From the NCBI GenBank assembly GCA_011390635.1, contig JAABSA010000015.1:1-64000 (forward strand): a stretch of DNA of 64,000 bases, given 5' to 3'. The notes beneath the pieces are model-generated. The model had not been told where the DNA came from, ran no database searches, and saw nothing but the letters and a program-made list of their open reading frames with translations. A program made the translations under genes and the position numbers. The DNA comes from Desulfotignum sp. (GTDB taxonomy: Bacteria > Desulfobacterota > Desulfobacteria > Desulfobacterales > Desulfobacteraceae). Below are positions 41,966 through 50,693 of this stretch, piece by piece (the first letter of the stretch is position 1; every line of letters starts with the position of its first letter).

Positions 41966-43563
41966 GCCTGAACGATCTGCCCTGGCAGGTGCGGTACAGC
42001 AATGACCGGTGCACCCTGTGCGGCCAGTGCACAGCTGTCTGCCCGGTAAAAGCTATTGAACTGGGGGTGTTTCGAAAACGGATTATCAAAACATCCATCA
42101 GCAAAAACGCGGAACAGACCAATCGCTATGACATTTTTTACGCTATCCAGCAGCGCACTGCAGTGGAAAATGCCTGCATCGGATGCGCCATGTGTACCCT
42201 GGTGTGTCCCAATGATGCCATCCACCCCGTAAAAAACCCTGGACTGGACCGGATGAAGTTTCACATCAATCAGCAGGGGGTTCCCCGGCGCCGGGGGGGG
42301 CGCCGCAATGCCTCCACATCGGTTCTGGACCGGATCAAATTCACCCGGATTTCCATGCTCACGGACCCCGCCCTGGATGCCGGCCGCCATGAATTTGAAA
42401 TGCGGACCCTTCTGGGGCGGGTGCTCTCCCCCAGGGAAAACATGAAGCGCCTGCGGGAAAAAGGGTGGATTCCGCCGGTGCGCGAAATTTATCCTTTGAT
42501 CATCGGCGGCATGTCTTTTGGTGCCCTGTCTCCCAGCATGTGGGAAGGTCTCCAGATGGGGGTGGCCTATCTGAACGAAGAAATGGGCATGCCCGTGCGC
42601 ATGTGCACCGGCGAGGGCGGCTGTCCCCCAAGGTTGCTGCGGTCCCGGTTCCTAAAGTATGTCATCCTCCAGATTGCTTCGGGTTATTTCGGGTGGGATG
42701 AAATCATTCATGCCATTCCCCATATGAAAGAAGACCCCTGCGCCATCGAGATCAAATACGGCCAGGGAGCCAAACCCGGGGACGGTGGTCTGCTCATGTG
42801 GCACAAGGTCAATACATTGATCGCGGCCATTCGGGGGGTTCCCCAGGGGGTCAGCCTGCCCAGTCCCCCCACACACCAGACCCAGTATTCCATTGAAGAA
42901 TCCGTGGCCAAGATGATATTGTCCATGTCCATGGCCTGGGGATTCCGGGTGCCGGTGTATCCCAAGATTTCCGCATCCTCCACCTCCCTTGCGGTGCTCA
43001 ACAACCTGACCCGCAACGATTATGCCTCGGGCCTGGCCATTGACGGTGAAGACGGGGGTACGGGTGCTGCCTATTCCGTGTCCATGGATCATATGGGACA
43101 CCCCATAGCCAGCTGCATACGGGACAATTATCTGAACCTGATCAAGATCGGAAAACAAAATGAAATTCCCCTGTTTGCCGGTGGAGGGATCGGGAAAAAC
43201 GGAAATATTGCGGCCAATGCCGCAGCCCTGATTATGCTGGGTGCCTCTGGGGTCCAGATCGGCAAATATGTGATGCAGGCGGCTGCCGGGTGTGTGGGCA
43301 CCGAAGAAGACCGGTGCAATGTGTGCAATGTGGGCATCTGTCCCAAGGGTATCACCTCCCAGGATCCCCGGCTGTACCGCCGCCTGGATCCTGAAGATGT
43401 GGCCCAGCGTATTGTGGATCTGTTTGTTTCCTTTGACACGGAACTCAAAAAGATCGTGGCACCTCTGGGAAGATCAACTTCCCTGCCCATCGGTATGTCC
43501 GACGCCCTTGGCATAGATGACCATGCGGCTGCCCAGAGACTGAGCATCAAGTACGTAGTGTAA
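41929..43563 (+). CDS. glutamate synthase FMN core with N-terminal ferredoxin domains
   Basis: 544 residues. Two [4Fe-4S] motifs open it (CTLCGQCTAVCP and CIGCAMCTLVCP). The FMN/2-oxoglutarate synthase barrel follows (PLIIGGMSFGALSPSMWEG, CTGEGGCPP, IKYGQGAKPGDGG, LAIDGEDGGTGAAYSVSMDHMG, PLFAGGGIGKNGNIAANAAAL), with a [3Fe-4S]-type cysteine cluster CNVCNVGICPKGI. It makes glutamate from 2-oxoglutarate and channelled ammonia. AGGAGG precedes the ATG. Its stop is 9 bp before the third gene. The fused ferredoxins suggest electrons can arrive by ferredoxin-type relay. Confidence 0.93.
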   Translation: MSSNRSLEPSSLSLNDLPWQVRYSNDRCTLCGQCTAVCPVKAIELGVFRKRIIKTSISKNAEQTNRYDIFYAIQQRTAVENACIGCAMCTLVCPNDAIHPVKNPGLDRMKFHINQQGVPRRRGGRRNASTSVLDRIKFTRISMLTDPALDAGRHEFEMRTLLGRVLSPRENMKRLREKGWIPPVREIYPLIIGGMSFGALSPSMWEGLQMGVAYLNEEMGMPVRMCTGEGGCPPRLLRSRFLKYVILQIASGYFGWDEIIHAIPHMKEDPCAIEIKYGQGAKPGDGGLLMWHKVNTLIAAIRGVPQGVSLPSPPTHQTQYSIEESVAKMILSMSMAWGFRVPVYPKISASSTSLAVLNNLTRNDYASGLAIDGEDGGTGAAYSVSMDHMGHPIASCIRDNYLNLIKIGKQNEIPLFAGGGIGKNGNIAANAAALIMLGASGVQIGKYVMQAAAGCVGTEEDRCNVCNVGICPKGITSQDPRLYRRLDPEDVAQRIVDLFVSFDTELKKIVAPLGRSTSLPIGMSDALGIDDHAAAQRLSIKYVV

Positions 43564-43572
43564 GGAAACCTT

Positions 43573-45903
43573 ATGATGAACAATAATTTTATCTATATAC
43601 CGGGCAAGAGAGAAGAAAAGCGCATACCCTCAAGGGTGCTGGAGGAGATCATCCACCAGCAGATAAAGGGGGGGCACCGGAATCTGGAAATCGAGGCATT
43701 CGGCCAGCACGGCATTGGCGGACGGCTCTGGGATGCCGGCACCGATGCGGTGCATATCCGTATTATCGGCCATTCCGGCCAGCGTACCGGATCGCTGGGC
43801 CATGCCAATACTGCCATCGAGGTCATGGGCCCGGCCTCTGATGATCTGGGGTGGCTCAATGCCGGCGCACACATCGTGGTGCATGGTAATGCCTCCAACG
43901 GTGTCATGAACGGGGCGGCCCAGGGACGTGTCTTTGTTGGCGGGAGCATCGGTGCCCGGGGCATGACCATGACCAAGCGCAATCCCCGGTTTGAACCGCC
44001 CGAGCTGTGGGTTTTGGGATCGGCCGGAGATTATTTTGGTGAGTTTATGGCCGGTGGTATTGCCGTGGTGTGCGGCCATGAATGTGAGCCCGGAAACCAG
44101 GTTCTGGGATACCGGCCCCTGGTGGGCATGGTGGGCGGCAAGGTCTTTGTGCGGAGCAATGCAGAAAAATTTTGTGAAAAAGATGCCAAACAGGTGCCGA
44201 TATCTGATGAAGACTGGCACTGGCTGGAAACCCGTCTGGCAACTTTTCTGGAAAAGATACACAAACAAGATATTCTAAATATTCTGACGGTACGCTCCGA
44301 GTGGCTCCTGCTCACCGCCAAATCCCCCCATGAAAAAGCAGACAGCCCAAACAAGCTGACCATGGCATGGTTCAGAAAACAGGTCTGGGACCAGGAACTT
44401 GGCAGCGGGGGGCTTATCGGAGACCTTCAGGAAACACAGCCGGGAACGATTCCCGTTATTGCCAAAGGAGACCTGCGCCGGCGCATCCCGGTATGGGAAC
44501 AGGGACGGTACATGTCCCCTTGCCAGGCAGCCTGTCCCACGGGCATTCCTGTCCAGGACCGCTGGTACATGGTCCGGGCTGACAATGTGGATGAAGCCGT
44601 TGCCATGGGGCTTGCCCATACCCCGTTTCCAGCCACGGTCTGCGGTTACCTGTGCCCCAGTCCCTGTATGGCTTCGTGCACCCGGCATAAGGAAGGTATG
44701 TTGCCCATTAATGTCAGGGGCCTGGGACAGGCCGGAGAAAACGTGGCGCCACCGGAGCCCGCCCCGAAAACCAAAAAGAAAATGGCGGTTATCGGGGCCG
44801 GTCCCGGCGGATTGTCCGCAGCCTGGCATCTCACCCTCAAAGGCCATACCGTGACGGTATTTGATACCGGTTCCCGAATCGGCGGCAAGATCTCCAGTGT
44901 AATTCCGGGATCACGATTTCCCCAGAAGACACTGGATGTGGAGTTGTCCCGGATCAAAACCCTGGTCACAGATATCCGGCTCAACCAGGATATTACTGCG
45001 GCAAAATTTGCCCAGATCAAAGAAACATATGATTTCACAATTGTGGCGGCCGGGGCCAAAAAACCCAGAACCCTGCCGGTCCGGGGCATGGAAACCGCCT
45101 GGTGTGCCAATGATTTTCTGGCAGCGGCCAAGGAGGGAAAGGTGAAACCAGGCAAACAGGTGGTGATTATCGGTGCCGGCAATGTGGGGTGTGATGTGGC
45201 AACCGAAGCCCATCGCCTGGGCGCCCGGGACATCACCCTCATTGATGTCCAGAAACCTGCGGCATTCGGCAAAGAGCGCGAAGATGCTGAAAAATGCGGC
45301 GCCAGATTCAGATGGCCGGTGTTCACCAGGGAAATCACCCGGGACGGTGTTATGCTCCGAAATGAAGAAGCGCTGCCTGCCGATACCGTGGTTTTGGCCA
45401 TCGGGGACGTACCGGATCTTGCATTTTTGGGTGAACACCTGGCTGTGGAAAATGGATTTGTAGCCGTTGACCGGTTCAACCGGACATCAGATCCCAGGGT
45501 CTTTGCCATCGGCGATATGGTGGGTCCCGGCCTGATCACCGATGCCATTGGCGCGGGCAAGCGGGCGGCCCGGACCATTCACCAGATTGTTTCCGGTAAA
45601 AGTACTGAAGGGATTGAGCCCCTGCCGGTTATGGATAAAAACAGGATCAACCTGGCCTATTATGATCCTGGAAAGATTGCCGGTGATCTCACGGAATGCG
45701 GCGCAGACTGTGCCTCATGCGGAAACTGCAGAGACTGCGGCATCTGTGTGGCCATCTGCCCGGAAGCTGCCATTCAGCGGGCTGATCTGGGAGACGGCGG
45801 GTTTGAATACCAGGTGGATCCGGACAAATGCATCGGGTGCGGATTCTGTAAAGGGGCCTGCCCCTGCGGTATCTGGGATATGGTGCCCAATACGCCCTTG
45901 TAA
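43573..45903 (+). CDS. GXGXG domain fused to NAD(P)H-FAD glutamate synthase small subunit
   Basis: 776 residues. Residues ~25-230 are the GXGXG beta-helix of GltB (GGRLWDAGTDAVHIRIIGHSG, NGVMNGAAQGRVFVGGSIGARG). From ~315 comes the GltD-type reductase: an N-terminal cysteine cluster (CQAACPTGIPVQDRW, CGYLCPSPCMASC), FAD site MAVIGAGPGGLSAAWHL, NAD(P) site VVIIGAGNVGCDVA and FAIGDMVGPGLITDAIG. Two C-terminal [4Fe-4S] motifs end it (CGNCRDCGICVAICPEAAI and CIGCGFCKGACPCG). One protein thus joins parts of the large subunit and the whole small subunit. Confidence 0.93.
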   Translation: MMNNNFIYIPGKREEKRIPSRVLEEIIHQQIKGGHRNLEIEAFGQHGIGGRLWDAGTDAVHIRIIGHSGQRTGSLGHANTAIEVMGPASDDLGWLNAGAHIVVHGNASNGVMNGAAQGRVFVGGSIGARGMTMTKRNPRFEPPELWVLGSAGDYFGEFMAGGIAVVCGHECEPGNQVLGYRPLVGMVGGKVFVRSNAEKFCEKDAKQVPISDEDWHWLETRLATFLEKIHKQDILNILTVRSEWLLLTAKSPHEKADSPNKLTMAWFRKQVWDQELGSGGLIGDLQETQPGTIPVIAKGDLRRRIPVWEQGRYMSPCQAACPTGIPVQDRWYMVRADNVDEAVAMGLAHTPFPATVCGYLCPSPCMASCTRHKEGMLPINVRGLGQAGENVAPPEPAPKTKKKMAVIGAGPGGLSAAWHLTLKGHTVTVFDTGSRIGGKISSVIPGSRFPQKTLDVELSRIKTLVTDIRLNQDITAAKFAQIKETYDFTIVAAGAKKPRTLPVRGMETAWCANDFLAAAKEGKVKPGKQVVIIGAGNVGCDVATEAHRLGARDITLIDVQKPAAFGKEREDAEKCGARFRWPVFTREITRDGVMLRNEEALPADTVVLAIGDVPDLAFLGEHLAVENGFVAVDRFNRTSDPRVFAIGDMVGPGLITDAIGAGKRAARTIHQIVSGKSTEGIEPLPVMDKNRINLAYYDPGKIAGDLTECGADCASCGNCRDCGICVAICPEAAIQRADLGDGGFEYQVDPDKCIGCGFCKGACPCGIWDMVPNTPL

Positions 45904-45955
45904 CCGGTAGAGCGCAGCCGTAAATAATACCTTCTGCTTTTCAGATCAATACCCG

Positions 45956-46027
45956 CCCCCTGCGGGTGTCTTAAGCCCGGCCTGAAAAAAAATTTGACGG
46001 TCCGGGCACAAGACACCCACAGGGGGG
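45956..46027. terminator. large hairpin ending the glutamate synthase operon
   Basis: CCCCCTGCGGGTGTCTT (45956-45972) pairs with AAGACACCCACAGGGGG (46010-46026) with one mismatch, and GCCCGG/CCGGGC is nested inside around an A-rich loop. There is no T-run, but its position 50 bp after the stop and its strength suggest transcript termination or 3' protection. Confidence 0.55.
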
Positions 46028-46144
46028 CTTGGTTAATATATTTGATGTAAAATCCTCACGGGATTGTCCTGAAAATCCTTATATTTATCTTGACGGTTCT
46101 GCCTGTGGTTCGTATAAGGGAAAGGCAGATCAAAGGAAAGTCTG

Positions 46145-47764
46145 GTGAAAAGAGAGATATTTTTTTTAGTGGCATGGTGGGTAATGGTGGTTTGTGCACC
46201 GGTTTTAAAGGCAGGCATTGCTGTTGCAAAAACCCCGCAGATATTGAAATTTGCCGTTCACACCAGTACGCTTACCAGCCTGGATCCCCATTTTGCAAAG
46301 GGTTCTCAGGATGCGACCTTTGTAGACATGGTGTTCAACAGTCTGGTGAGGTATGCCCCGGGAAATCTGTCCCTTCTCGAGCCGGATATTGCCGAATCCA
46401 TTCCAGGTTTTTATATCAAAAACGGGCGGCAGATCTGGACAATTCATTTGAAAAAAAACATCATGTTTCACTCCGGCCCCTTTAATCCAGCCTATGAACT
46501 GACAGCAGATGATGTTATTTTTTCTCTCAAAAAAGCAGCAGATCCTGCGCGCAGCCCTATTTCTCAAGAATATAAGGGCATGATTTTTGAAAAACACGAT
46601 GATTATACCCTGGAGATTACTCTGGAAAAACCAGTTTCACCCTTGTATTTTCTGCCCCTTATCGCCGATCACAGGGGCGGATATATTGTGAGCAAAAAAG
46701 CCATCCAGGCCGGGGGATATGATGCGTTTACAAGACATCCCGTGGGCACAGGGCCGTTCATGTTCGACCGGTATGAACCTAGAGAAAAATGTGTATTAAA
46801 AGCACACCCGGGCTATTTTCGGGGAGCGCCAAAACTTGCCGGGGTGGACATGTATTTTATTCCGGACAACGATGTCCGGGAAGCTGCATTCAAAAAGGGA
46901 AAGATGGATTTGATCCTCGGTGTGGGTGATCCCGGCTGGATTGCCCGAATGGAAGAACTGTCCGAAACCCGTATTGACGTGTTCGGACCCGGATTCACCG
47001 GCATGTTTCACCTGAACACCTCCATTGCGCCATTGGATGACATCCGTGTCAGGCAGGCCATTATCCATGCCCTGGACAGAGACCTTTTCCTGGCCGCTTC
47101 CACGCCCCGGCTGGTGACAAAGGTTCTGGCGCCCATGAGTGCAGATTTCCTGCCCGGCGGCATTGAAAATGAAAAAATTATCGCCCTGGGACTGCACCCT
47201 GAAAAAGATATTCCCAGGGCCAGGCAGCTGCTGGCAGCAGCAGGGTTTGCCGACGGGTTTTCCATGACCCTGTACGGATCTGAAAAACGGCTTTTTCAAA
47301 CATCCTATGAAATTTTACAGCAGGCGTTGGCCCGCATCGGCATCACGGTGGATTTGAAAATTGTATCGCATTCAACATACCACCAAATGATCCGCAAAAA
47401 TCATAATGCCATTGTTTTGTATTTTTCCCTCAGGCCCAATGCAGATAATTATCTGCGGGGGTATTTTCATTCTGATGCCATTGTGGAAACCGGGGTCAGC
47501 CCCCACACCAATTTTTCCCATTGCACCATTGTGGACAAACTGCTGGATGATGCCAGGGATGAGATCGACCCCAAAAAGCAGATCCGCCTCTGGGAACAGG
47601 CACAAATACGGATACTCCACGAGGCCTTGGTGTATCCTTTGCTTGATATCAAAAACTGCTTTGCGAGAAGGCCAAATCTTGATTACGGCCATGAGCTGAA
47701 AACAACCATGGCAGGATATCCCCAGTTTACTGAACGCACCTCGTTTCTTCCTTTAAGCCAGTGA
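46145..47764 (+). CDS. family 5 extracellular solute-binding protein (oligopeptide/nickel type), orphan
   Basis: 539 residues with a signal peptide (FFLVAWWVMVVCAPVLKAG). The family 5 pattern follows: LKFAVHTSTLTSLDPHFAKG, DMVFNSLVRYAPG, PDIAESIPGF, FHSGPFNPAYELTADDVIFSLKKA, RHPVGTGPFMFDRYEP and DIRVRQAIIHALDRDLFL. These deliver peptides, nickel or other solutes to an ABC importer. No permease or ATPase of this class is next to it. GTG start with AAAGGAAAG. It may serve a distant importer or act as a sensor. Confidence 0.9.
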   Translation: MKREIFFLVAWWVMVVCAPVLKAGIAVAKTPQILKFAVHTSTLTSLDPHFAKGSQDATFVDMVFNSLVRYAPGNLSLLEPDIAESIPGFYIKNGRQIWTIHLKKNIMFHSGPFNPAYELTADDVIFSLKKAADPARSPISQEYKGMIFEKHDDYTLEITLEKPVSPLYFLPLIADHRGGYIVSKKAIQAGGYDAFTRHPVGTGPFMFDRYEPREKCVLKAHPGYFRGAPKLAGVDMYFIPDNDVREAAFKKGKMDLILGVGDPGWIARMEELSETRIDVFGPGFTGMFHLNTSIAPLDDIRVRQAIIHALDRDLFLAASTPRLVTKVLAPMSADFLPGGIENEKIIALGLHPEKDIPRARQLLAAAGFADGFSMTLYGSEKRLFQTSYEILQQALARIGITVDLKIVSHSTYHQMIRKNHNAIVLYFSLRPNADNYLRGYFHSDAIVETGVSPHTNFSHCTIVDKLLDDARDEIDPKKQIRLWEQAQIRILHEALVYPLLDIKNCFARRPNLDYGHELKTTMAGYPQFTERTSFLPLSQ

Positions 47765-47811
47765 ATGCTTACCAGAGCGGGGTGTTATCATTTTTCTCCA
47801 GGCTTTTTTTG

Positions 47812-48894
47812 CTAAAAATTCTCCTTGACCAGGGACCTTCCCGGTATCATGGTCTGGGTCCGTTTAATTCCCGCAATTTTCCGGATATGCTGATCTAAAA
47901 ATTCCGCAATGGTTTCTGCGTCCGATGTAAGAAAATCACGTTGCAGAACCACTTTTACCAACAGATCAATACTGCCGTGAACCGCATGTACTTCCTGCAC
48001 TTCTTCCAGTGCGAACAGTTTATCCGACAGGGTGAATTCAGCTGTGGTATCAGTATCAATGAGAATGAAGGCGGTGATACTGCGTTTCATTTCCGGGTAT
48101 TCCGGGGTCTGTTTTTCCAGCATGGCGGTCCTGAAAGCCTCCATGCTTTTGGGAATAAGGCGGTCAATGCCGATGCCGTAGCGCCGATCGGATTTGGTAT
48201 CCCAGTGGTGATATGCGATATATGTGTACAGATCTGCCATGGTTCTGCCCGGAAAATATTTGATCAAACCACCGTTTTTGATGATGAAAATCAAGGGCAG
48301 ATAAATGGTATTGTACCAGTCCCGGGCTGCGTTGGAAAAATCACGGTCCCTGCCTGACTGGGCAGCGAGATGCATCTGGTGTGTGTGGATCTGCTGTTCC
48401 AGGTAATTGTATTTTCCCACTTCTGTAAGGTCGATTTCTCCGGGCAGACCGGTTTTTTCAAAAAACTTCTTTTTTTCAATATACAGCAGGTTCTCCATGG
48501 TGTTCTTGCCCGACAGCAGTTCCACCACTTTGGCGGAAAGTTCCGTCCATCCAAGCTCCTTGGCTGCTGCGACCCGGTGGTTGCCGTCAAGCACATAGAA
48601 TTGGTTGCGGATCTGATACAGCTTCACCGGCGGTATTTTTTTCCCCTGGCGCATGGCCTGCTTTATTTGTGTGAACCGTTTTCCCGCAACATGTTTTTTG
48701 GGCCGGAACCTGGAGTCAAAATCCGCATATTTTCCCACACTGCCGATGATATTTTCCAGTGCAATGGTCTGGATACCATGGTCAATGAACTGCACATCTT
48801 CTTCTTTGGCCTGCTGCTCGTTAAACGAAGGGATGTGGTCGTCTTCGGATGGGGCGGATTGTGATGAAAACAGGCGGCTGAATATATTTTTCAT
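47812..48894 (-). CDS. ParB/Srx-fold protein with C-terminal Lrp/AsnC-like (RAM) domain
   Basis: 360 residues. The ParB/Srx-like nucleotide-binding motif is QFYVLDGNHRVAAAKELGWTEL (~90-115). A middle helical region has WYNTIYLPLIFIIKNGGLIKYFPGRTMADLYTYIAYHHW. The last ~90 residues read ITAFILIDTDTTAEFTLSDKL and VQEVHAVHGSIDLLVKVVLQ, the alpha/beta ligand-binding pattern of Lrp/AsnC regulators. No ParB helix-turn-helix or parA partner is present, so plasmid partitioning is unlikely. It follows the phosphoesterase gene by 2 bp, so the two form one unit. Confidence 0.7.
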   Translation of the reverse strand: MKNIFSRLFSSQSAPSEDDHIPSFNEQQAKEEDVQFIDHGIQTIALENIIGSVGKYADFDSRFRPKKHVAGKRFTQIKQAMRQGKKIPPVKLYQIRNQFYVLDGNHRVAAAKELGWTELSAKVVELLSGKNTMENLLYIEKKKFFEKTGLPGEIDLTEVGKYNYLEQQIHTHQMHLAAQSGRDRDFSNAARDWYNTIYLPLIFIIKNGGLIKYFPGRTMADLYTYIAYHHWDTKSDRRYGIGIDRLIPKSMEAFRTAMLEKQTPEYPEMKRSITAFILIDTDTTAEFTLSDKLFALEEVQEVHAVHGSIDLLVKVVLQRDFLTSDAETIAEFLDQHIRKIAGIKRTQTMIPGRSLVKENF

Positions 48895-48896
48895 GT

Positions 48897-49532
48897 TTAC
48901 ACCTCTATGATGGTATATCCGCAGGTATTGACAATCCGGGTGTTGTTGACCCGTGTGATTCTGTCAGCACAGGTTTCAAAATCCCGGTGCACATGGCCAT
49001 GGATAAAATAGTCGGGCTGTCGTTTTCTGATCAGTGCTGCAAAGCATTCAAACCCCCTGTGACATACATCTTCTTTGTCATGGATATGCCTGGGCGGGGC
49101 ATGGGTGACCACCAAATGAATCCGTTTTTTGCGCCACAGGGAAAACCAGAGTCCCAGAAGATGCTTTTTCATCATGGCTTCGGTGTATTGATTGGCACCC
49201 CCATTGTACCACATGGATCCTTCCAGGCCCAGGATGTTCAGGCACCCCACTGAAATAATGCGCCGGTGAATATTTTCACACCCGATGGGATTGGTGGGAG
49301 TATAGCGGATATCATGGTTGCCTTTTACATAAAAAAGGGGCCTGTCCAAACGGTCCCGCAGAAATGAAAGGTATTCCGGATCAAGATCCCCGCAGGAGAT
49401 GATGAAATCCACCGGCTCCAGGGATTTGGTTTCCACCATCCGGGTCAACGTTTTATCAATAAAATCCGACACCGCCAGAATTTTGCGGCCATGGGTCTTA
49501 ACAGGGGAATAGATGTTGTTCATAGGTTCCAT
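48897..49532 (-). CDS. calcineurin-like metallophosphoesterase
   Basis: 211 residues with the dinuclear metal motifs in order: KILAVSDFIDKTL (the first motif usually D-x-H; here SDFID, lacking the histidine), FIISCGDLDPEYLSFL (GD), YVKGNHDIRY (GNHD), LVVTHAPPRHIHD (H) and YFIHGHVHRDFE (GHxH). Substrate unknown; relatives cleave phosphodiesters, nucleotides or phosphoproteins. An in-frame ATG nine bases in is an alternative start. It is the first gene of the pair with the ParB-like protein. Confidence 0.82.
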   Translation of the reverse strand: MEPMNNIYSPVKTHGRKILAVSDFIDKTLTRMVETKSLEPVDFIISCGDLDPEYLSFLRDRLDRPLFYVKGNHDIRYTPTNPIGCENIHRRIISVGCLNILGLEGSMWYNGGANQYTEAMMKKHLLGLWFSLWRKKRIHLVVTHAPPRHIHDKEDVCHRGFECFAALIRKRQPDYFIHGHVHRDFETCADRITRVNNTRIVNTCGYTIIEV

Positions 49533-49775
49533 ATTGCTGTTTCATGCAACAGTATATTGCCTGAGAATAATGATCATTGCGTAAAATGGATTATGATATG
49601 ACAGATAGGTCCAAAGATCAAGCCGGGCAAAATATTGCTTGCCATTTATTCTGGTTATGCTAAGTATTACTCTTGACTTTAGAGAAGTATATAAAACCAT
49701 TACCATGACTTGACGGCAATCTTGCATTCCCGGAGATGCAAAAAAGTCAAACCTTTAACGTTCAGGAGGAAAAAG

Positions 49776-50597
49776 ATGAAAAAATTATTCGTATCCTTGT
49801 TTGCCCTGGCTTTTGTTCTGGTTTCTGCACCCGCGTTCAGTGCCGATATTGAGCTGGCCAAAAAATCAACCCTTGAATCCATTGTAAAAGCGGGAAAAAT
49901 CCGCGTGGGATTTGAGTCCGGTTACCTTCCCTTTGAAATGACAAACACCAAGGGCCAATACATCGGGTTCGACATTGACATGGGAAAACAGCTGGCCAAA
50001 GCCATGGGTGTTACATATGAGCCGGTGAACACTGCATGGGACGGTATTATCCCTTCATTGCTCACGGACAAATTTGATATTATCATTTCCGGGATGACCT
50101 GCACCCAGGAAAGAAACCTGGCGGTTAACTTTACCGATCCCTACATTGTTGTGGGCCAGGCCATTCTGCTCAACAAAAAACATGAAGGGGTTGTCACGTC
50201 ATACAAAGACCTGAATGATCCCAAATACACCATTACATCCAAACTGGGCACCACTGGTGAACAGGCGGTGAAAAGAATGATCCCCAGGGCCACCTACAAA
50301 AGCTTTGAGGTGGAAACCGAAGCCGTCATGGAAGTGGTTCAGGGCAATGCAGATGCCACGGTTTATGATCTGCCCCTTATCGAGATCATGCAGGCCCAGC
50401 ACGGCGAAGGCAAAACGGTTGCCCTGACCGATCCCTTTACTTTTGAACCTCTGGCCATGGCCGTCAAAAAAGGAGATCCCGACTTTCTCAATTTTTTGAA
50501 CAACTTCATCCGCCAGTATAAAAATGACGGCAGATGGCAGCAATCCTACGACAAGTGGATCAAATCAGACGAATGGCAGAAAGATCTTCAAAATTAA
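49776..50597 (+). CDS. polar amino acid ABC transporter substrate-binding protein
   Basis: 273 residues. The signal peptide KKLFVSLFALAFVLVSAPAFSA is followed by the family 3 binding fold: LESIVKAGKIRVGFESGYLPFEM, GFDIDMGKQLAKAMGV, FDIIISGMTCTQERNLAVNFTDPY, KLGTTGEQAVKR and GNADATVYDLPLIE. It captures an amino acid in the periplasm. The start is fixed by AGGAGG 8 bp upstream. A terminator between this gene and the permease should keep binding protein in excess, as is common. Confidence 0.94.
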   Translation: MKKLFVSLFALAFVLVSAPAFSADIELAKKSTLESIVKAGKIRVGFESGYLPFEMTNTKGQYIGFDIDMGKQLAKAMGVTYEPVNTAWDGIIPSLLTDKFDIIISGMTCTQERNLAVNFTDPYIVVGQAILLNKKHEGVVTSYKDLNDPKYTITSKLGTTGEQAVKRMIPRATYKSFEVETEAVMEVVQGNADATVYDLPLIEIMQAQHGEGKTVALTDPFTFEPLAMAVKKGDPDFLNFLNNFIRQYKNDGRWQQSYDKWIKSDEWQKDLQN

Positions 50598-50646
50598 TGA
50601 TATCTGCCACAATCTTGTCAGGATCAGGAATTTTTTAATGAATCAG

Positions 50647-50682
50647 GGCCGACAGAATATTTCTTCTGTCGGCCTGTTTTTT
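50647..50682 (+). terminator. intercistronic terminator within the ABC operon
   Basis: GGCCGACAGAA (50647-50657), loop TATTTC, TTCTGTCGGCC (50664-50674) and then TGTTTTTT form a textbook intrinsic terminator between binding protein and permease genes. Partial read-through would give a surplus of binding protein. Confidence 0.9.
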
Positions 50683-50693
50683 AAGGTTTATAT

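Noticed and set aside
49688-49704. Possible sigma-54 promoter (TTGACGG...TTGC) before the amino acid ABC genes
   Set aside because: The essential GG at -24 is GA here; spacing fits but the match is too weak to support.
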